Assembly (NCBI GenBank): GCA_023397475.1
Contig: JAEWUD010000048.1
Span: forward strand, 62,001 to 126,000
Length of the DNA stretch: 64,000 nucleotides
Origin: Bacillota bacterium
GTDB taxonomy: Bacteria; Bacillota; Clostridia; Saccharofermentanales; Saccharofermentanaceae
Direction of reading: 5' to 3'
How positions within the stretch are numbered: the first letter of the stretch is position 1; each line of letters opens with the position of its first letter. The notes below the pieces were generated by a model. It worked only from the letters and a program-made list of their open reading frames with translations. It had not been told where the DNA came from and searched no databases. Positions 41,948 to 50,126 of the stretch are shown piece by piece. The position numbers were made by a program, and so were the translations under genes.

Positions 41948-43057
41948 ATGTTTATTGATGCGATGGGCCTGATTCTGGCGGATAATAACAAGATTTCGCT
42001 TGGCGAACTCTCGAAGCCACGCGCTCTTGCGGCGGTACCGTTCGGCGGCCGTTATCGAATTATCGACTATATCCTGTCGGATATGGTGAACTCCGGTATT
42101 AAGAGCGTCGGAATCCTTACGCTCACGAAGTACAAATCGCTGATGGATCACCTGGGTACAGGAGCGTCCTGGGATTTGGATCGCAAGAACTTCGGACTTC
42201 ATATCCTTCCGCCGTATGTGAACTCTGAAGCCACGGGTATGGAGGATGCGGAAGAACTTGCCGGTATTCTCGACTATATTCGTTCAAACCGCAGCACCTA
42301 TGTTATTATTTCCGATACGAATATGGTCCTGAATACAACCTTTAATGACTTTGTTGATAAGCATGAACAGTCCGGTGCGGACATCTCCGCGATGTATAAC
42401 CGGGACGGGACGAAGTTCGGTGTTCCGAATTATATTTTCGACGTCGACCGCAAAGGTTACATCAAGGACATTCTGTATAATCCGGAGAAGACCACATCGA
42501 ATCGCTCGAGTCTGGGAATTATCGTGTTGCGCAGAGAGCTTCTGATCGACCTCATCGCGGATATGATCGCGAGGGGAGAGCGGACCTTTGGCGTCCATGC
42601 GATCATCAAGAAGTATGAATCCTTGCGCGTCAAGGCGTACGAGTACAAGGGCCTGGTATTCCGCATCAACAACGTACAGAGCTACTTCAATTCGTCGATG
42701 CTGCTCCTGGACAACCAGATTCGCGCGGATCTTTTCTGGAATGGTATGCCGATCTATACGAAGGTCAAGGACGAAGCGCCGGCGCTGTATTTCGAAGGTT
42801 CGAGCGTGTCGAACTCGATACTCTCCGATGGTTGCAGAATCACGGGACACGTTGAGAATTCCATGCTTTTCCGTGGCGTCACCGTCTCGAAAAACACGAG
42901 AATCAAGAACTGCGTCATCATGCAGGATGTCCACATTTCGGAGAACTGTGAATTGGAGAATGTGATTCTAGACAAGAACTCGGTCATTCGACCGGGAATC
43001 AAGCTGGTCGGCCATAAGGACTATCCGGTCGTCATCGGCAAGGGGGCAATTGTATGA
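41948..43057 (+). CDS. glgD: Glucose-1-phosphate adenylyltransferase, GlgD subunit
   Basis: A 369-residue GlgC homologue in which the GGxGxRL nucleotide loop is replaced by LILADNNKISLGEL, as expected for the non- or weakly catalytic GlgD subunit that activates GlgC. VPFGGRYRIIDYILSDMVNSG (about residue 30, in two parts) and GASWDLDRKNFGLHILPPY (about 72) are typical. GGGGGTG lies before the ATG. The stop overlaps the glgA start by four bases. Confidence 0.94.
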   Translation: MFIDAMGLILADNNKISLGELSKPRALAAVPFGGRYRIIDYILSDMVNSGIKSVGILTLTKYKSLMDHLGTGASWDLDRKNFGLHILPPYVNSEATGMEDAEELAGILDYIRSNRSTYVIISDTNMVLNTTFNDFVDKHEQSGADISAMYNRDGTKFGVPNYIFDVDRKGYIKDILYNPEKTTSNRSSLGIIVLRRELLIDLIADMIARGERTFGVHAIIKKYESLRVKAYEYKGLVFRINNVQSYFNSSMLLLDNQIRADLFWNGMPIYTKVKDEAPALYFEGSSVSNSILSDGCRITGHVENSMLFRGVTVSKNTRIKNCVIMQDVHISENCELENVILDKNSVIRPGIKLVGHKDYPVVIGKGAIV

Positions 43058-44649
43058 GTCCGATACGTGTACTTTTCGCGTCCTCTGAGGCCGCGCCTTT
43101 TGTCAAGGTCGGCGGACTGGCGGATGTTGTGGGTGCGTTGCCCAGAACTCTGGCTCGACACGACATAGACGCTCGTGTAATTTTGCCGCTGTACCGCAAG
43201 ATCAAGCAAACCCATATCTCCAAGATGCAATTTCGCGGCTGGAAGATGATCAAGATGGGTTGGCGGTCGCTTTATGCGGGGCTTTTCGAGATGGAGCTCG
43301 ATGGAGTTCACTTTTATTTTATTGACAACGAATACTATTTCAATTTCGAACAAGTCTATGTCGAGTATACATTTGATATTGAGAGGTATTGTTTCTATCA
43401 GCGCGCCGTGTTGGAATTTATGGGCGAGTTCATTCAGTTTGAACCCGACGTGTTGCATCTGAATGATTGGCAGACCGGTATGATCCCGATGCTTCTGGAT
43501 GTGCATTACCGTCCGCTGGGCCTGCATATGGATGTGAAGACGGTTTATACGATTCACAATCTCAAGTACCAGGGAATCCACGGCAAAGAGATGATTCGCG
43601 ACCTACTGGATCTACCGGAGCTGTACATGACCGAGGAGCTCTCCTTGAAGGAAGGCGCGGCTAATTTCATGAAGGCAGGAATTGTTTACTCGAACTCCGT
43701 AACAACGGTATCTCCCACCTATGCATATGAGATTATGACCGATTACTTCGGAGAAGGCCTGAATCCTCTGCTCCGGCGCTACGCGTACAAGGTCAGCGGG
43801 ATCCTGAACGGAATCGACGAGAAGGAATATGATCCTTCGGTTGACCCTTACATACCGGTGCCCTTTACCGTGGAGAATTACGCCGAAGGTAAAGCCGCGT
43901 GTAAACGAGAGATTCAGAAGCAACTCGGACTTCAGGAAAATCCGGGTGCCCCGCTGTGTGTCATGATAACGAGACTTGTCGACCAGAAGGGACTGGATCT
44001 TCTGCTGCGTGTTCTTGAAGAGATGCTGTTTGACGGCATGCAGGTTGCCATTCTCGGAACGGGAGATGCCTATTACGAGAACGCTCTCTCGGATATCGCG
44101 GCTCGAAATGCCGGGAAGATGGCGGCTTGTATTACCTTTGACAACCGCCTGGCACACCAGCTCTACGCGGCTGCGGACCTCTATCTGATGCCTTCGATCT
44201 TTGAGCCTTGCGGTTTATCTCAAATGATTGCCATGCGTTACGGCACCCTGCCGGTTGTGCGCGAGACGGGCGGCCTCAAGGATACCGTTATCCCGTATAA
44301 CGAGTACACGGGTGAGGGCAATGGTTTCTCCTTTGCGAACATCAACGCTCATGAGTTTCTCTTTGTAACCAAGTACGCCTGTGATATCTATCGACATCAG
44401 AAGAATGTCTGGCAGCATCTTGCTACCCGTGCGATGAACGGAGACTATAGTTGGGATCGATCCGCGAAGGAATACATCGGTCTTTACTCGTTGATCACCG
44501 GAATCGGCTCACAAGTCACTGCGGTGGAACCCGCGCCGACCCAAACCAATACAAGTATTGAGTCAGAGGTAGCGGATCTTTCCGTTGCCAAGGAACGCCC
44601 GAAGCGAAAGAGCGCCAAAAAGGGCGAGATGAAGGACGGAAAGGATTGA
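43054..44649 (+). CDS. glgA: Glycogen synthase (ADP-glucose)
   Basis: A 531-residue GT5 enzyme adding glucose from ADP-glucose to glycogen. The KVGGLADVVGALP loop (about residue 14) binds the nucleotide sugar. The catalytic glutamate region FEPCGLSQMIAMRYG (about 388) and TGGLKDTVIPYN are intact. About 45 extra C-terminal residues, Thr/Ser- then Lys-rich (ERPKRKSAKKGEMKDGKD end), follow the enzyme domain. The gene starts in the glgD stop (ATGA) after a GGGGGC site, and its end overlaps the possible TTG start of the next gene. Confidence 0.95.
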   Translation: MSPIRVLFASSEAAPFVKVGGLADVVGALPRTLARHDIDARVILPLYRKIKQTHISKMQFRGWKMIKMGWRSLYAGLFEMELDGVHFYFIDNEYYFNFEQVYVEYTFDIERYCFYQRAVLEFMGEFIQFEPDVLHLNDWQTGMIPMLLDVHYRPLGLHMDVKTVYTIHNLKYQGIHGKEMIRDLLDLPELYMTEELSLKEGAANFMKAGIVYSNSVTTVSPTYAYEIMTDYFGEGLNPLLRRYAYKVSGILNGIDEKEYDPSVDPYIPVPFTVENYAEGKAACKREIQKQLGLQENPGAPLCVMITRLVDQKGLDLLLRVLEEMLFDGMQVAILGTGDAYYENALSDIAARNAGKMAACITFDNRLAHQLYAAADLYLMPSIFEPCGLSQMIAMRYGTLPVVRETGGLKDTVIPYNEYTGEGNGFSFANINAHEFLFVTKYACDIYRHQKNVWQHLATRAMNGDYSWDRSAKEYIGLYSLITGIGSQVTAVEPAPTQTNTSIESEVADLSVAKERPKRKSAKKGEMKDGKD

Positions 44650-46790
44650 CGAGTGACGTGACCACGAACCTGCGATCGGAGGACAGTCCGATCTTCCATT
44701 CATCCAGAAACCCGTCTTTTCGCAATCCGTTTGGATCCGTTCGCGTGGCGACCGAGGTTGATCTGTGGCTTGATGTTCATCTTCCGGCCGAAGATGTTGT
44801 CTTGTGTTATTCGTATGGGTTGTATACCTATAATTACGGTGAGCTACAGATGGATCCCGATCCGTCTTCGCCGGAACGCTATTTTGTGAAGATACGTATG
44901 CCCGCGGAACCCGGTTTGTTCTTTTACTGGTTTCGCGTACGTTTGCTGACAACTTTTCATCCGCACCGACACCTTCCCGAAAACGTACGGCGCCACATCC
45001 CCGAAACCGCTCCAGAGAATGAGCCGCTTACGGTGTATTACGTCATGTCGCGACATAAAGCGGACGGAACGGGTCGAATCAGCAATATACCGTCACGTAT
45101 CGGCGCCGGAGAAGACCGGTATCCAGCCGCATTTCAGATTACGTTGTACGCGGCGGATTTCGACACGCCTTCTCACATGAAGGGTGCTGTTATGTATCAG
45201 ATTTTTCCGGATCGATTTCATCGCGGCGAGGGTTTTACCGCGGAGGAGATGCGCGCAGCCAGGAACGCGCCGGAACGGATTTTTCACGACGACTGGTATG
45301 AGGATGTTGATATCGAAGGACATCCCGAGACCGGATATATCGCCTGCGACTTCTTCGGAGGAACACTTGACGGTATAGCAGAGAAGATCGAGTACTTTAA
45401 GTCGCTCCATATTGAGACAATCTACCTCAATCCGATTTTTGAGGCACGTTCGAATCATCGTTACGATACGGCGGATTATCTCAACGCGGACCCGATGCTC
45501 GGTGGGAATGAGGCATTTTCGCGTCTGGTCGATACTTTGCATGCGGCTGGCATTCGAGTGATTCTTGACGGCGTATTCAGTCATACGGGAGCGGACAGCA
45601 GATATTTCAATAAGCTGTCGCGTTACAGTGAGCCCGGTGCATATCAGGCTGTCCATGGACAAGGAAGAAGTCCTTACTCTTCCTGGTATTCTTTTTTTCG
45701 CGATGAGGCCGGGGAGCTGAAGTATGATTCCTGGTGGGGATTTACCGACCTTCCAAACGTAAATGAGAACGATCTCTCCTATCGCGCCCATATTTTCGGA
45801 GAGAACGGTGTTGTTAGGACATGGCTCCGACGCGGCGCGGACGGATTTCGCCTGGACGTGTCGGATGAACTTCCCGATTCATTTCTCCGAGAGCTCCGTA
45901 CCGTCGTCAAAGAAGAGACGGGCGGTAAGGGCTATGTTCTCGGGGAAGTATGGGAAGATGCCAGTAATAAGATCAGCTATGGTGCATATCGGGATTTCCT
46001 GTTCGGGAATACGCATGACGCAGTCATGGGATATACCTTCCGCGATTCCGTTCTGGGCTTCCTGACGTGGGCGTTCGAAGCACAGACAATGAATGCGCGT
46101 TTGGAGTCCTACCGGGAGAATTATCCTCCGCAGGTGTATTACTGCAACATGAATCTTATCTCGAGCCATGATGTTCCTCGGGCTTTGACCGTGGTCGGGG
46201 GAGACCCGGATCCGGGTGACAGAAAGTTACAGAAGGATATGCATCTGCGGCCGGCGCAGCGGGCGGTTGGGTTTGCGCGAATGCGTCTGGCGCTCATGTT
46301 GCAGATGTGCTATGTCGGTGCTGCTTGCGTCTACTACGGCGATGAGGTTGGCGTCGAAGGATATCGGGATCCTTTCAACCGCAGGACCTATCCATGGGGA
46401 CGATTGGATTTGGACGCCGAGGATCAGCTTTCCTTTTTCCGGTGGGCGACAGGGCTTCGATCACAATATCCGGTTCTTCGTACCGGAACGTATCAGACGC
46501 TTTACGCCGAAAAGGATGTGTTTATTTTCGAGAGATCGCTTGATGATAACAGATGTGATTTCTTTGGAAATCCCTGCGACGGTCCGGGAGTTCTCGTGTT
46601 GGCAATTAACCGGAATGAGAAGAAGAACTATGCCTTTGAGATATTGCGACAAAACGGACGTACGCTGGTTGAAGCTGCGGGAGAATGTTCTCTAGACGAA
46701 CCGGCCGATGAGACTGTGCTTGCAATCGACGTGAAGCATGCGTTTACGCTATCTGAGGCATCTTATCGACTATTTCTATTCGAGAACTGA
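44646..46790 (+). CDS. GH13 neopullulanase/cyclomaltodextrinase-like hydrolase
   Basis: A 714-residue cytoplasmic alpha-glucan hydrolase with an N-terminal beta domain before the barrel, as in neopullulanase-type GH13 enzymes. VMYQIFPDRFHRG (about residue 180) opens the barrel. Catalytic residues are in GADGFRLDVSDE (about 397), YVLGEVWEDA (about 430) and ISSHDVPRAL (about 505). The start is uncertain: TTG at 44646 has AAGGA nine bases upstream and overlaps the glgA stop, while GTG at 44658 is the alternative. It probably trims or recycles glycogen or maltodextrins; no glycogen phosphorylase is in the operon. Confidence 0.88.
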   Translation: MTSDVTTNLRSEDSPIFHSSRNPSFRNPFGSVRVATEVDLWLDVHLPAEDVVLCYSYGLYTYNYGELQMDPDPSSPERYFVKIRMPAEPGLFFYWFRVRLLTTFHPHRHLPENVRRHIPETAPENEPLTVYYVMSRHKADGTGRISNIPSRIGAGEDRYPAAFQITLYAADFDTPSHMKGAVMYQIFPDRFHRGEGFTAEEMRAARNAPERIFHDDWYEDVDIEGHPETGYIACDFFGGTLDGIAEKIEYFKSLHIETIYLNPIFEARSNHRYDTADYLNADPMLGGNEAFSRLVDTLHAAGIRVILDGVFSHTGADSRYFNKLSRYSEPGAYQAVHGQGRSPYSSWYSFFRDEAGELKYDSWWGFTDLPNVNENDLSYRAHIFGENGVVRTWLRRGADGFRLDVSDELPDSFLRELRTVVKEETGGKGYVLGEVWEDASNKISYGAYRDFLFGNTHDAVMGYTFRDSVLGFLTWAFEAQTMNARLESYRENYPPQVYYCNMNLISSHDVPRALTVVGGDPDPGDRKLQKDMHLRPAQRAVGFARMRLALMLQMCYVGAACVYYGDEVGVEGYRDPFNRRTYPWGRLDLDAEDQLSFFRWATGLRSQYPVLRTGTYQTLYAEKDVFIFERSLDDNRCDFFGNPCDGPGVLVLAINRNEKKNYAFEILRQNGRTLVEAAGECSLDEPADETVLAIDVKHAFTLSEASYRLFLFEN

Positions 46791-46802
46791 GGAGGTACCT
46801 AT

Positions 46803-47921
46803 ATGACAGATCCGAATTCGACATTCCCCGCCGCCGGTGACGAAGGGATTCAGGTAGAGAAGACCGAGAAGATCACAGATAAGAAATGTCCGAATTGCGC
46901 CGGTACCCTTGTGTATGATCCGGAGACAAAGGGCATACTCTGCAATTTCTGCGGATATACGAAGGCGATGCCGACGGCACAAGAGCTGGCTCCCGTCGAG
47001 GAGATGAACTTCGAAGAAGCAAAATCTCGGGCAAGTTACGACTGGGGGACGAACAAGAAATCGGTTATTTGCCAGAGTTGCTCGGGCGTCAGTATTTATG
47101 ATTCGCTTGAGACTGCCGCGATTTGTCCCTTCTGCGGTTCGACCAATATTATGCCGGCCCAAGCAAATGATTCGATCGCTCCCGGCGGCGTTTGCCCGTT
47201 TGAGATTCCGCTCAAGAGTGCGGGCAGTTTATTCTCCCGTTGGCTCAAGAGCCGGATCTTCACCCCCTCAGCAGCGAAGAAGCAGGCAAAACCGGAAGCC
47301 TTCAAGGGAATCTATCTTCCGTACTGGACGTTCGACGCAATGACCCACTCCGACTTCACGGGTCAGGCGGGATATGACAAGCGTGTGAAACGCGGGGATC
47401 AGTGGGAGACAGTGACCGATTGGAAGCCGGTCGCGGGAAGCTATGACGAATTCATCGATGATCAGCTGATTGTCGGAAGCAAGCGGCACGAGAACTCGGG
47501 CATCCGCAAAGCCGAGCCGTTTGATTTTACAAAACTCGTTCCTTATAATCCGGAGCTCATCGCGGGTTTTGTCGCGGAACGTTATTCCATCGGCCTGGAT
47601 GAGGCATGGAACGGAGCTCAAAGGATGATCGAGCAGCGTTTGGAGTATTCCATCCAGGGACATATCCGGGAACGCTGGCATGCGGATCGCGCCTCGCGCG
47701 TGTCTTTCAAGACAAAGTTCACGCAGATGACATACAAGTATATTCTCGTCCCGGTATGGATTTCCTCGTTCATGTACAAGGGAAAGAACTATCAATTTGT
47801 CGTCAACGGACAAACCGGTAAGGTCGGCGGCAAGGCTCCGATCTCGGCTCTCCGCGTCGCGATCGCAATACTGGCGGGAATTGCTCTCTTGGCATTTGTT
47901 CTGTATCTCACAAATATGTGA
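46803..47921 (+). CDS. Zinc-ribbon membrane protein (YdjG-like)
   Basis: A 372-residue protein with two N-terminal zinc ribbons, CPNCAG ... CNFCGY (about residues 30-52) and CQSCSG ... CPFCGS (about 88-112). A mixed central domain has YLPYWTFDAMTHSDFTGQAG near 178-197. One C-terminal membrane helix ends the protein (about 347-370), preceded by YKYILVPVWISSFMYKG. Such TFIIB-like ribbon proteins occur with SPFH partners (B. subtilis YdjG with YdjI); the window's SPFH gene is 13 kb upstream. GGAGG is seven bases before the ATG. It lies 12 bases behind the GH13 gene and may be read from the glycogen promoter. Confidence 0.75.
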   Translation: MTDPNSTFPAAGDEGIQVEKTEKITDKKCPNCAGTLVYDPETKGILCNFCGYTKAMPTAQELAPVEEMNFEEAKSRASYDWGTNKKSVICQSCSGVSIYDSLETAAICPFCGSTNIMPAQANDSIAPGGVCPFEIPLKSAGSLFSRWLKSRIFTPSAAKKQAKPEAFKGIYLPYWTFDAMTHSDFTGQAGYDKRVKRGDQWETVTDWKPVAGSYDEFIDDQLIVGSKRHENSGIRKAEPFDFTKLVPYNPELIAGFVAERYSIGLDEAWNGAQRMIEQRLEYSIQGHIRERWHADRASRVSFKTKFTQMTYKYILVPVWISSFMYKGKNYQFVVNGQTGKVGGKAPISALRVAIAILAGIALLAFVLYLTNM

Positions 47922-47935
47922 TCGCGAAAAGAATC

Positions 47936-47967
47936 GCCTTGCCAAGCAAGGCACGCAAATCTTTTTT
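47936..47967 (+). terminator. Possible terminator after the zinc-ribbon gene
   Basis: GCCTTGC-CAA-GCAAGGC forms a seven-pair stem, but the T run (47962-47967) starts nine bases after the stem, so termination efficiency is uncertain. Confidence 0.45.
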
Positions 47968-47986
47968 GAAATTTCTCCGACGTCGC

Positions 47987-48015
47987 TTGACAGCGTGTCG
48001 CCGCATAAGTATAAT
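47987..48015 (+). promoter_or_regulatory. Consensus promoter of tRNA-Leu
   Basis: TTGACA (47987-47992), 17 bases, then TATAAT (48010-48015): a perfect vegetative promoter ending 39 bases before the mature tRNA. Confidence 0.92.
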
Positions 48016-48054
48016 TACCCTTGCTGTTGAGCTCCTCGCAACATGAAATCAGAT

Positions 48055-48137
48055 GCGGATGTGGCGGAACTGGCAGACGCGCACGTTTGAGGGGCGTGTG
48101 GGAGACCGTATGGGTTCGATTCCCATCATCCGCACCA
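48055..48137 (+). tRNA. tRNA-Leu(GAG)
   Basis: Acceptor GCGGATG (48055-48061) pairs with CATCCGC (48127-48133), followed by discriminator A and an encoded CCA. The anticodon stem CACGT/GCGTG encloses the loop TTGAGGG with anticodon GAG, reading CUC and CUU. A long variable arm marks the class II leucine type, and the T arm GGGTTCGATTCCC is intact. It is a single-gene unit with its own promoter and terminator. Confidence 0.96.
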
Positions 48138-48142
48138 AGAAG

Positions 48143-48176
48143 AAACCCTGTGACCACATGGTCACAGGGTTTTTTT
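48143..48176 (+). terminator. Terminator of tRNA-Leu
   Basis: AAACCCTGTGACCA and TGGTCACAGGGTTT form a fourteen-pair stem with a two-base CA loop, followed by an uninterrupted T run. Confidence 0.95.
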
Positions 48177-48189
48177 GTATTCGTCGACC

Positions 48190-48352
48190 CAGTGTTCATG
48201 TGCTGTACGAGAACACTGTAATTCAGGCTTTTCCCCTTCTTTTTGTGCCTTAGGCATTGCATCTTTTTTCTTCTTTGATAGTATGTTACGTGAAGCGCCT
48301 CTTCGGGTTTACATGTAGTGCCCGGTTTTCGGGCAGAAGGATGGTAGGGAGT
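48190..48352 (+). promoter_or_regulatory. Leader region of the sodium:solute symporter
   Basis: It contains an inverted repeat CAGTGTTC (48190-48197)/GAACACTG (48211-48218). A possible promoter follows, TTGCAT (48257-48262) with TAGTAT (48279-48284) at 16-base spacing. A short GCCCG-GTTTT-CGGGC hairpin (48321-48335) lies just before AGAAGG. No known riboswitch class is recognisable. Confidence 0.4.
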
Positions 48353-49978
48353 ATGGACAAAGTCGGTTTCAGTATCTTGTTAATTGCCTTTTTCTTCGTC
48401 GTAACGGTCTGTATTGGTATCTATGCAAGGAAGCATACATCAAATGTTAAATCCTTCGTTCTCGGCGGTCGAGAGGTAGGCCCCTGGCTTACCGCTTTTG
48501 CTTACGGAACAACCTATTTCTCCGCTGTTGTATTTATCGGATATGCAGGTCAATTCGGTTGGAGTTTTGGTATATCCGCCGTATGGATCGGGCTCGGGAA
48601 CGCTCTTATCGGAAGCTTTCTTGTATGGAAGATCATGGGCAGGAGAACCCGCATCATGACCAAGCATCTGGAAGCGACAACCATGCCCGAGTTTTTTGGG
48701 AAACGGTATGATAGCAATGCGTTGAAGATTGCCGCGAGCCTTATTGTTTTTGTTTTCCTCATTCCGTATTCCTCTTCGGTTTTTAACGGTCTTTCGTATC
48801 TTCTGACCTCCGCGCTAGGAATGAGGGATGTCGAGTTTGGCTTTGAACTTATCATCATAGGAATGTGCGCACTGACGGCGATTTATGTTATTCTGGGCGG
48901 CTATATGTCCACGGCGATTAACGATTTCTTCCAGGGCATTGTCATGTTGTTTGGAATCGTACTGGTCATTGCTTCTGTTATCTCCTTCAGCGGCGGACTG
49001 CCGCAGGCGATGGCAGATATGTCTCAGTTCGTGGCACCCAATATTGAGGTTCAAGGTGCATATTCTTCCTTCTTCGGGCCTGAACCCTTGAATCTCCTCG
49101 GTGTTGTCATTCTGACGTCTCTGGGCACCTGGGGTCTTCCGCAGATGGTCCATAAGTTCTACACGATCAAAGACGAGAAGGCGATCAAGTATGGAACAAT
49201 CATTTCGACTGTCTTTGCGATCGTCATTTCGGTCGGATCCTATTTCCTTGGAAGCTTCGGACGCGTAGTTCTGACAGCGGAAGAGCTCCCGATGAACGCT
49301 GACGGTGCATTACTTTTCGATCAGATCGTTCCTCGCATGCTCGATAAGGCGGTTCCCGCCATTCTGATTGCGGTTGTTGTTGTTCTTGTTCTCTCCGCGT
49401 CGATGTCTACGTTGTCTTCTCTTGTACTTACCTCGAGTTCAACGTTAACTCTTGATCTGATTGCCGGAAACATCGTGAAAGACATGACAGAGAAGAAGAA
49501 GGTTCTGTCGATCCGTATATTCCTTGCAATCTTCATTATCGTCTCCGGTGCTCTGGCAATCTATTCGTATCGGACACAGAACCTCTACATCACAAAGTTA
49601 ATGTCGATCTCCTGGGGCGCTCTGGCAGGATCCTTCCTCGCCCCCTTTATCTATGGTCTTTTCTGGAAGAAGGTTACACGATCCGCTGTCTGGGCGAGCT
49701 TTATCGGCGGCGTCGGTATCACGGTAACTCATCTTATTCTTTCGAACGGTAAGATATTCGGTCATGGGTTTACTTTCCCGACAGGACTTCCGATCAATCT
49801 TGCCTCTCCGATCAATGCCGGAGCGTTTGCGATGTTTTTCGGGCTTCTCATCGTTCCCATTGTCTCGCTGATTACACCGAAGCTTACGAAGGAGACTGTC
49901 GATCACGCTTTTGAAGGTTACGATATCGCGGTAGCGGCGAGCCAGAAGGCAATACTTCCGCAGGATGAAGTGAAGTAA
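48353..49978 (+). CDS. Sodium:solute symporter family transporter
   Basis: A 541-residue membrane protein with about thirteen helices of the SSS (PutP-like) family, importing a small solute with sodium. FVLGGREVGPWLTAFAYG (about residue 35) and TTYFSAVVFIGYAGQFGWSFG (from about 54, two helix halves) are the unwound TM1-TM2 signatures. YVILGGYMSTAINDFFQG (about 182) is also typical. The substrate is not evident. The start is ambiguous: ATG 48353 gives a natural N-terminus but its AGGGAG is very close, and ATG 48341 is the alternative. A strong terminator follows. Confidence 0.9.
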   Translation: MDKVGFSILLIAFFFVVTVCIGIYARKHTSNVKSFVLGGREVGPWLTAFAYGTTYFSAVVFIGYAGQFGWSFGISAVWIGLGNALIGSFLVWKIMGRRTRIMTKHLEATTMPEFFGKRYDSNALKIAASLIVFVFLIPYSSSVFNGLSYLLTSALGMRDVEFGFELIIIGMCALTAIYVILGGYMSTAINDFFQGIVMLFGIVLVIASVISFSGGLPQAMADMSQFVAPNIEVQGAYSSFFGPEPLNLLGVVILTSLGTWGLPQMVHKFYTIKDEKAIKYGTIISTVFAIVISVGSYFLGSFGRVVLTAEELPMNADGALLFDQIVPRMLDKAVPAILIAVVVVLVLSASMSTLSSLVLTSSSTLTLDLIAGNIVKDMTEKKKVLSIRIFLAIFIIVSGALAIYSYRTQNLYITKLMSISWGALAGSFLAPFIYGLFWKKVTRSAVWASFIGGVGITVTHLILSNGKIFGHGFTFPTGLPINLASPINAGAFAMFFGLLIVPIVSLITPKLTKETVDHAFEGYDIAVAASQKAILPQDEVK

Positions 49979-50000
49979 ACCCGAGGTATTCTATCTCGCG

Positions 50001-50056
50001 AACATGTCCCGTTGAAGAAGTCTGTCAGACGAATTTCAACGGGACATGTTTTTTCG
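50001..50056 (+). terminator. Terminator of the symporter gene
   Basis: ACATGTCCCGTTGAA pairs with TTCAACGGGACATGT over fifteen bases, with a small inner GTCT/AGAC pairing, followed by TTTTTT. Confidence 0.93.
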
Positions 50057-50126
50057 TCTCGGAAGAATGGAGGGCATATGATATACTATTCGGGAGTCAT
50101 TCTAAAGTGAAGGTGGGGTATTCACA

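Noticed and set aside
48286..48340. Known riboswitch in the symporter leader
   Set aside because: Only small hairpins are visible; the consensus of preQ1, SAM, guanidine or glycine aptamers is not met.
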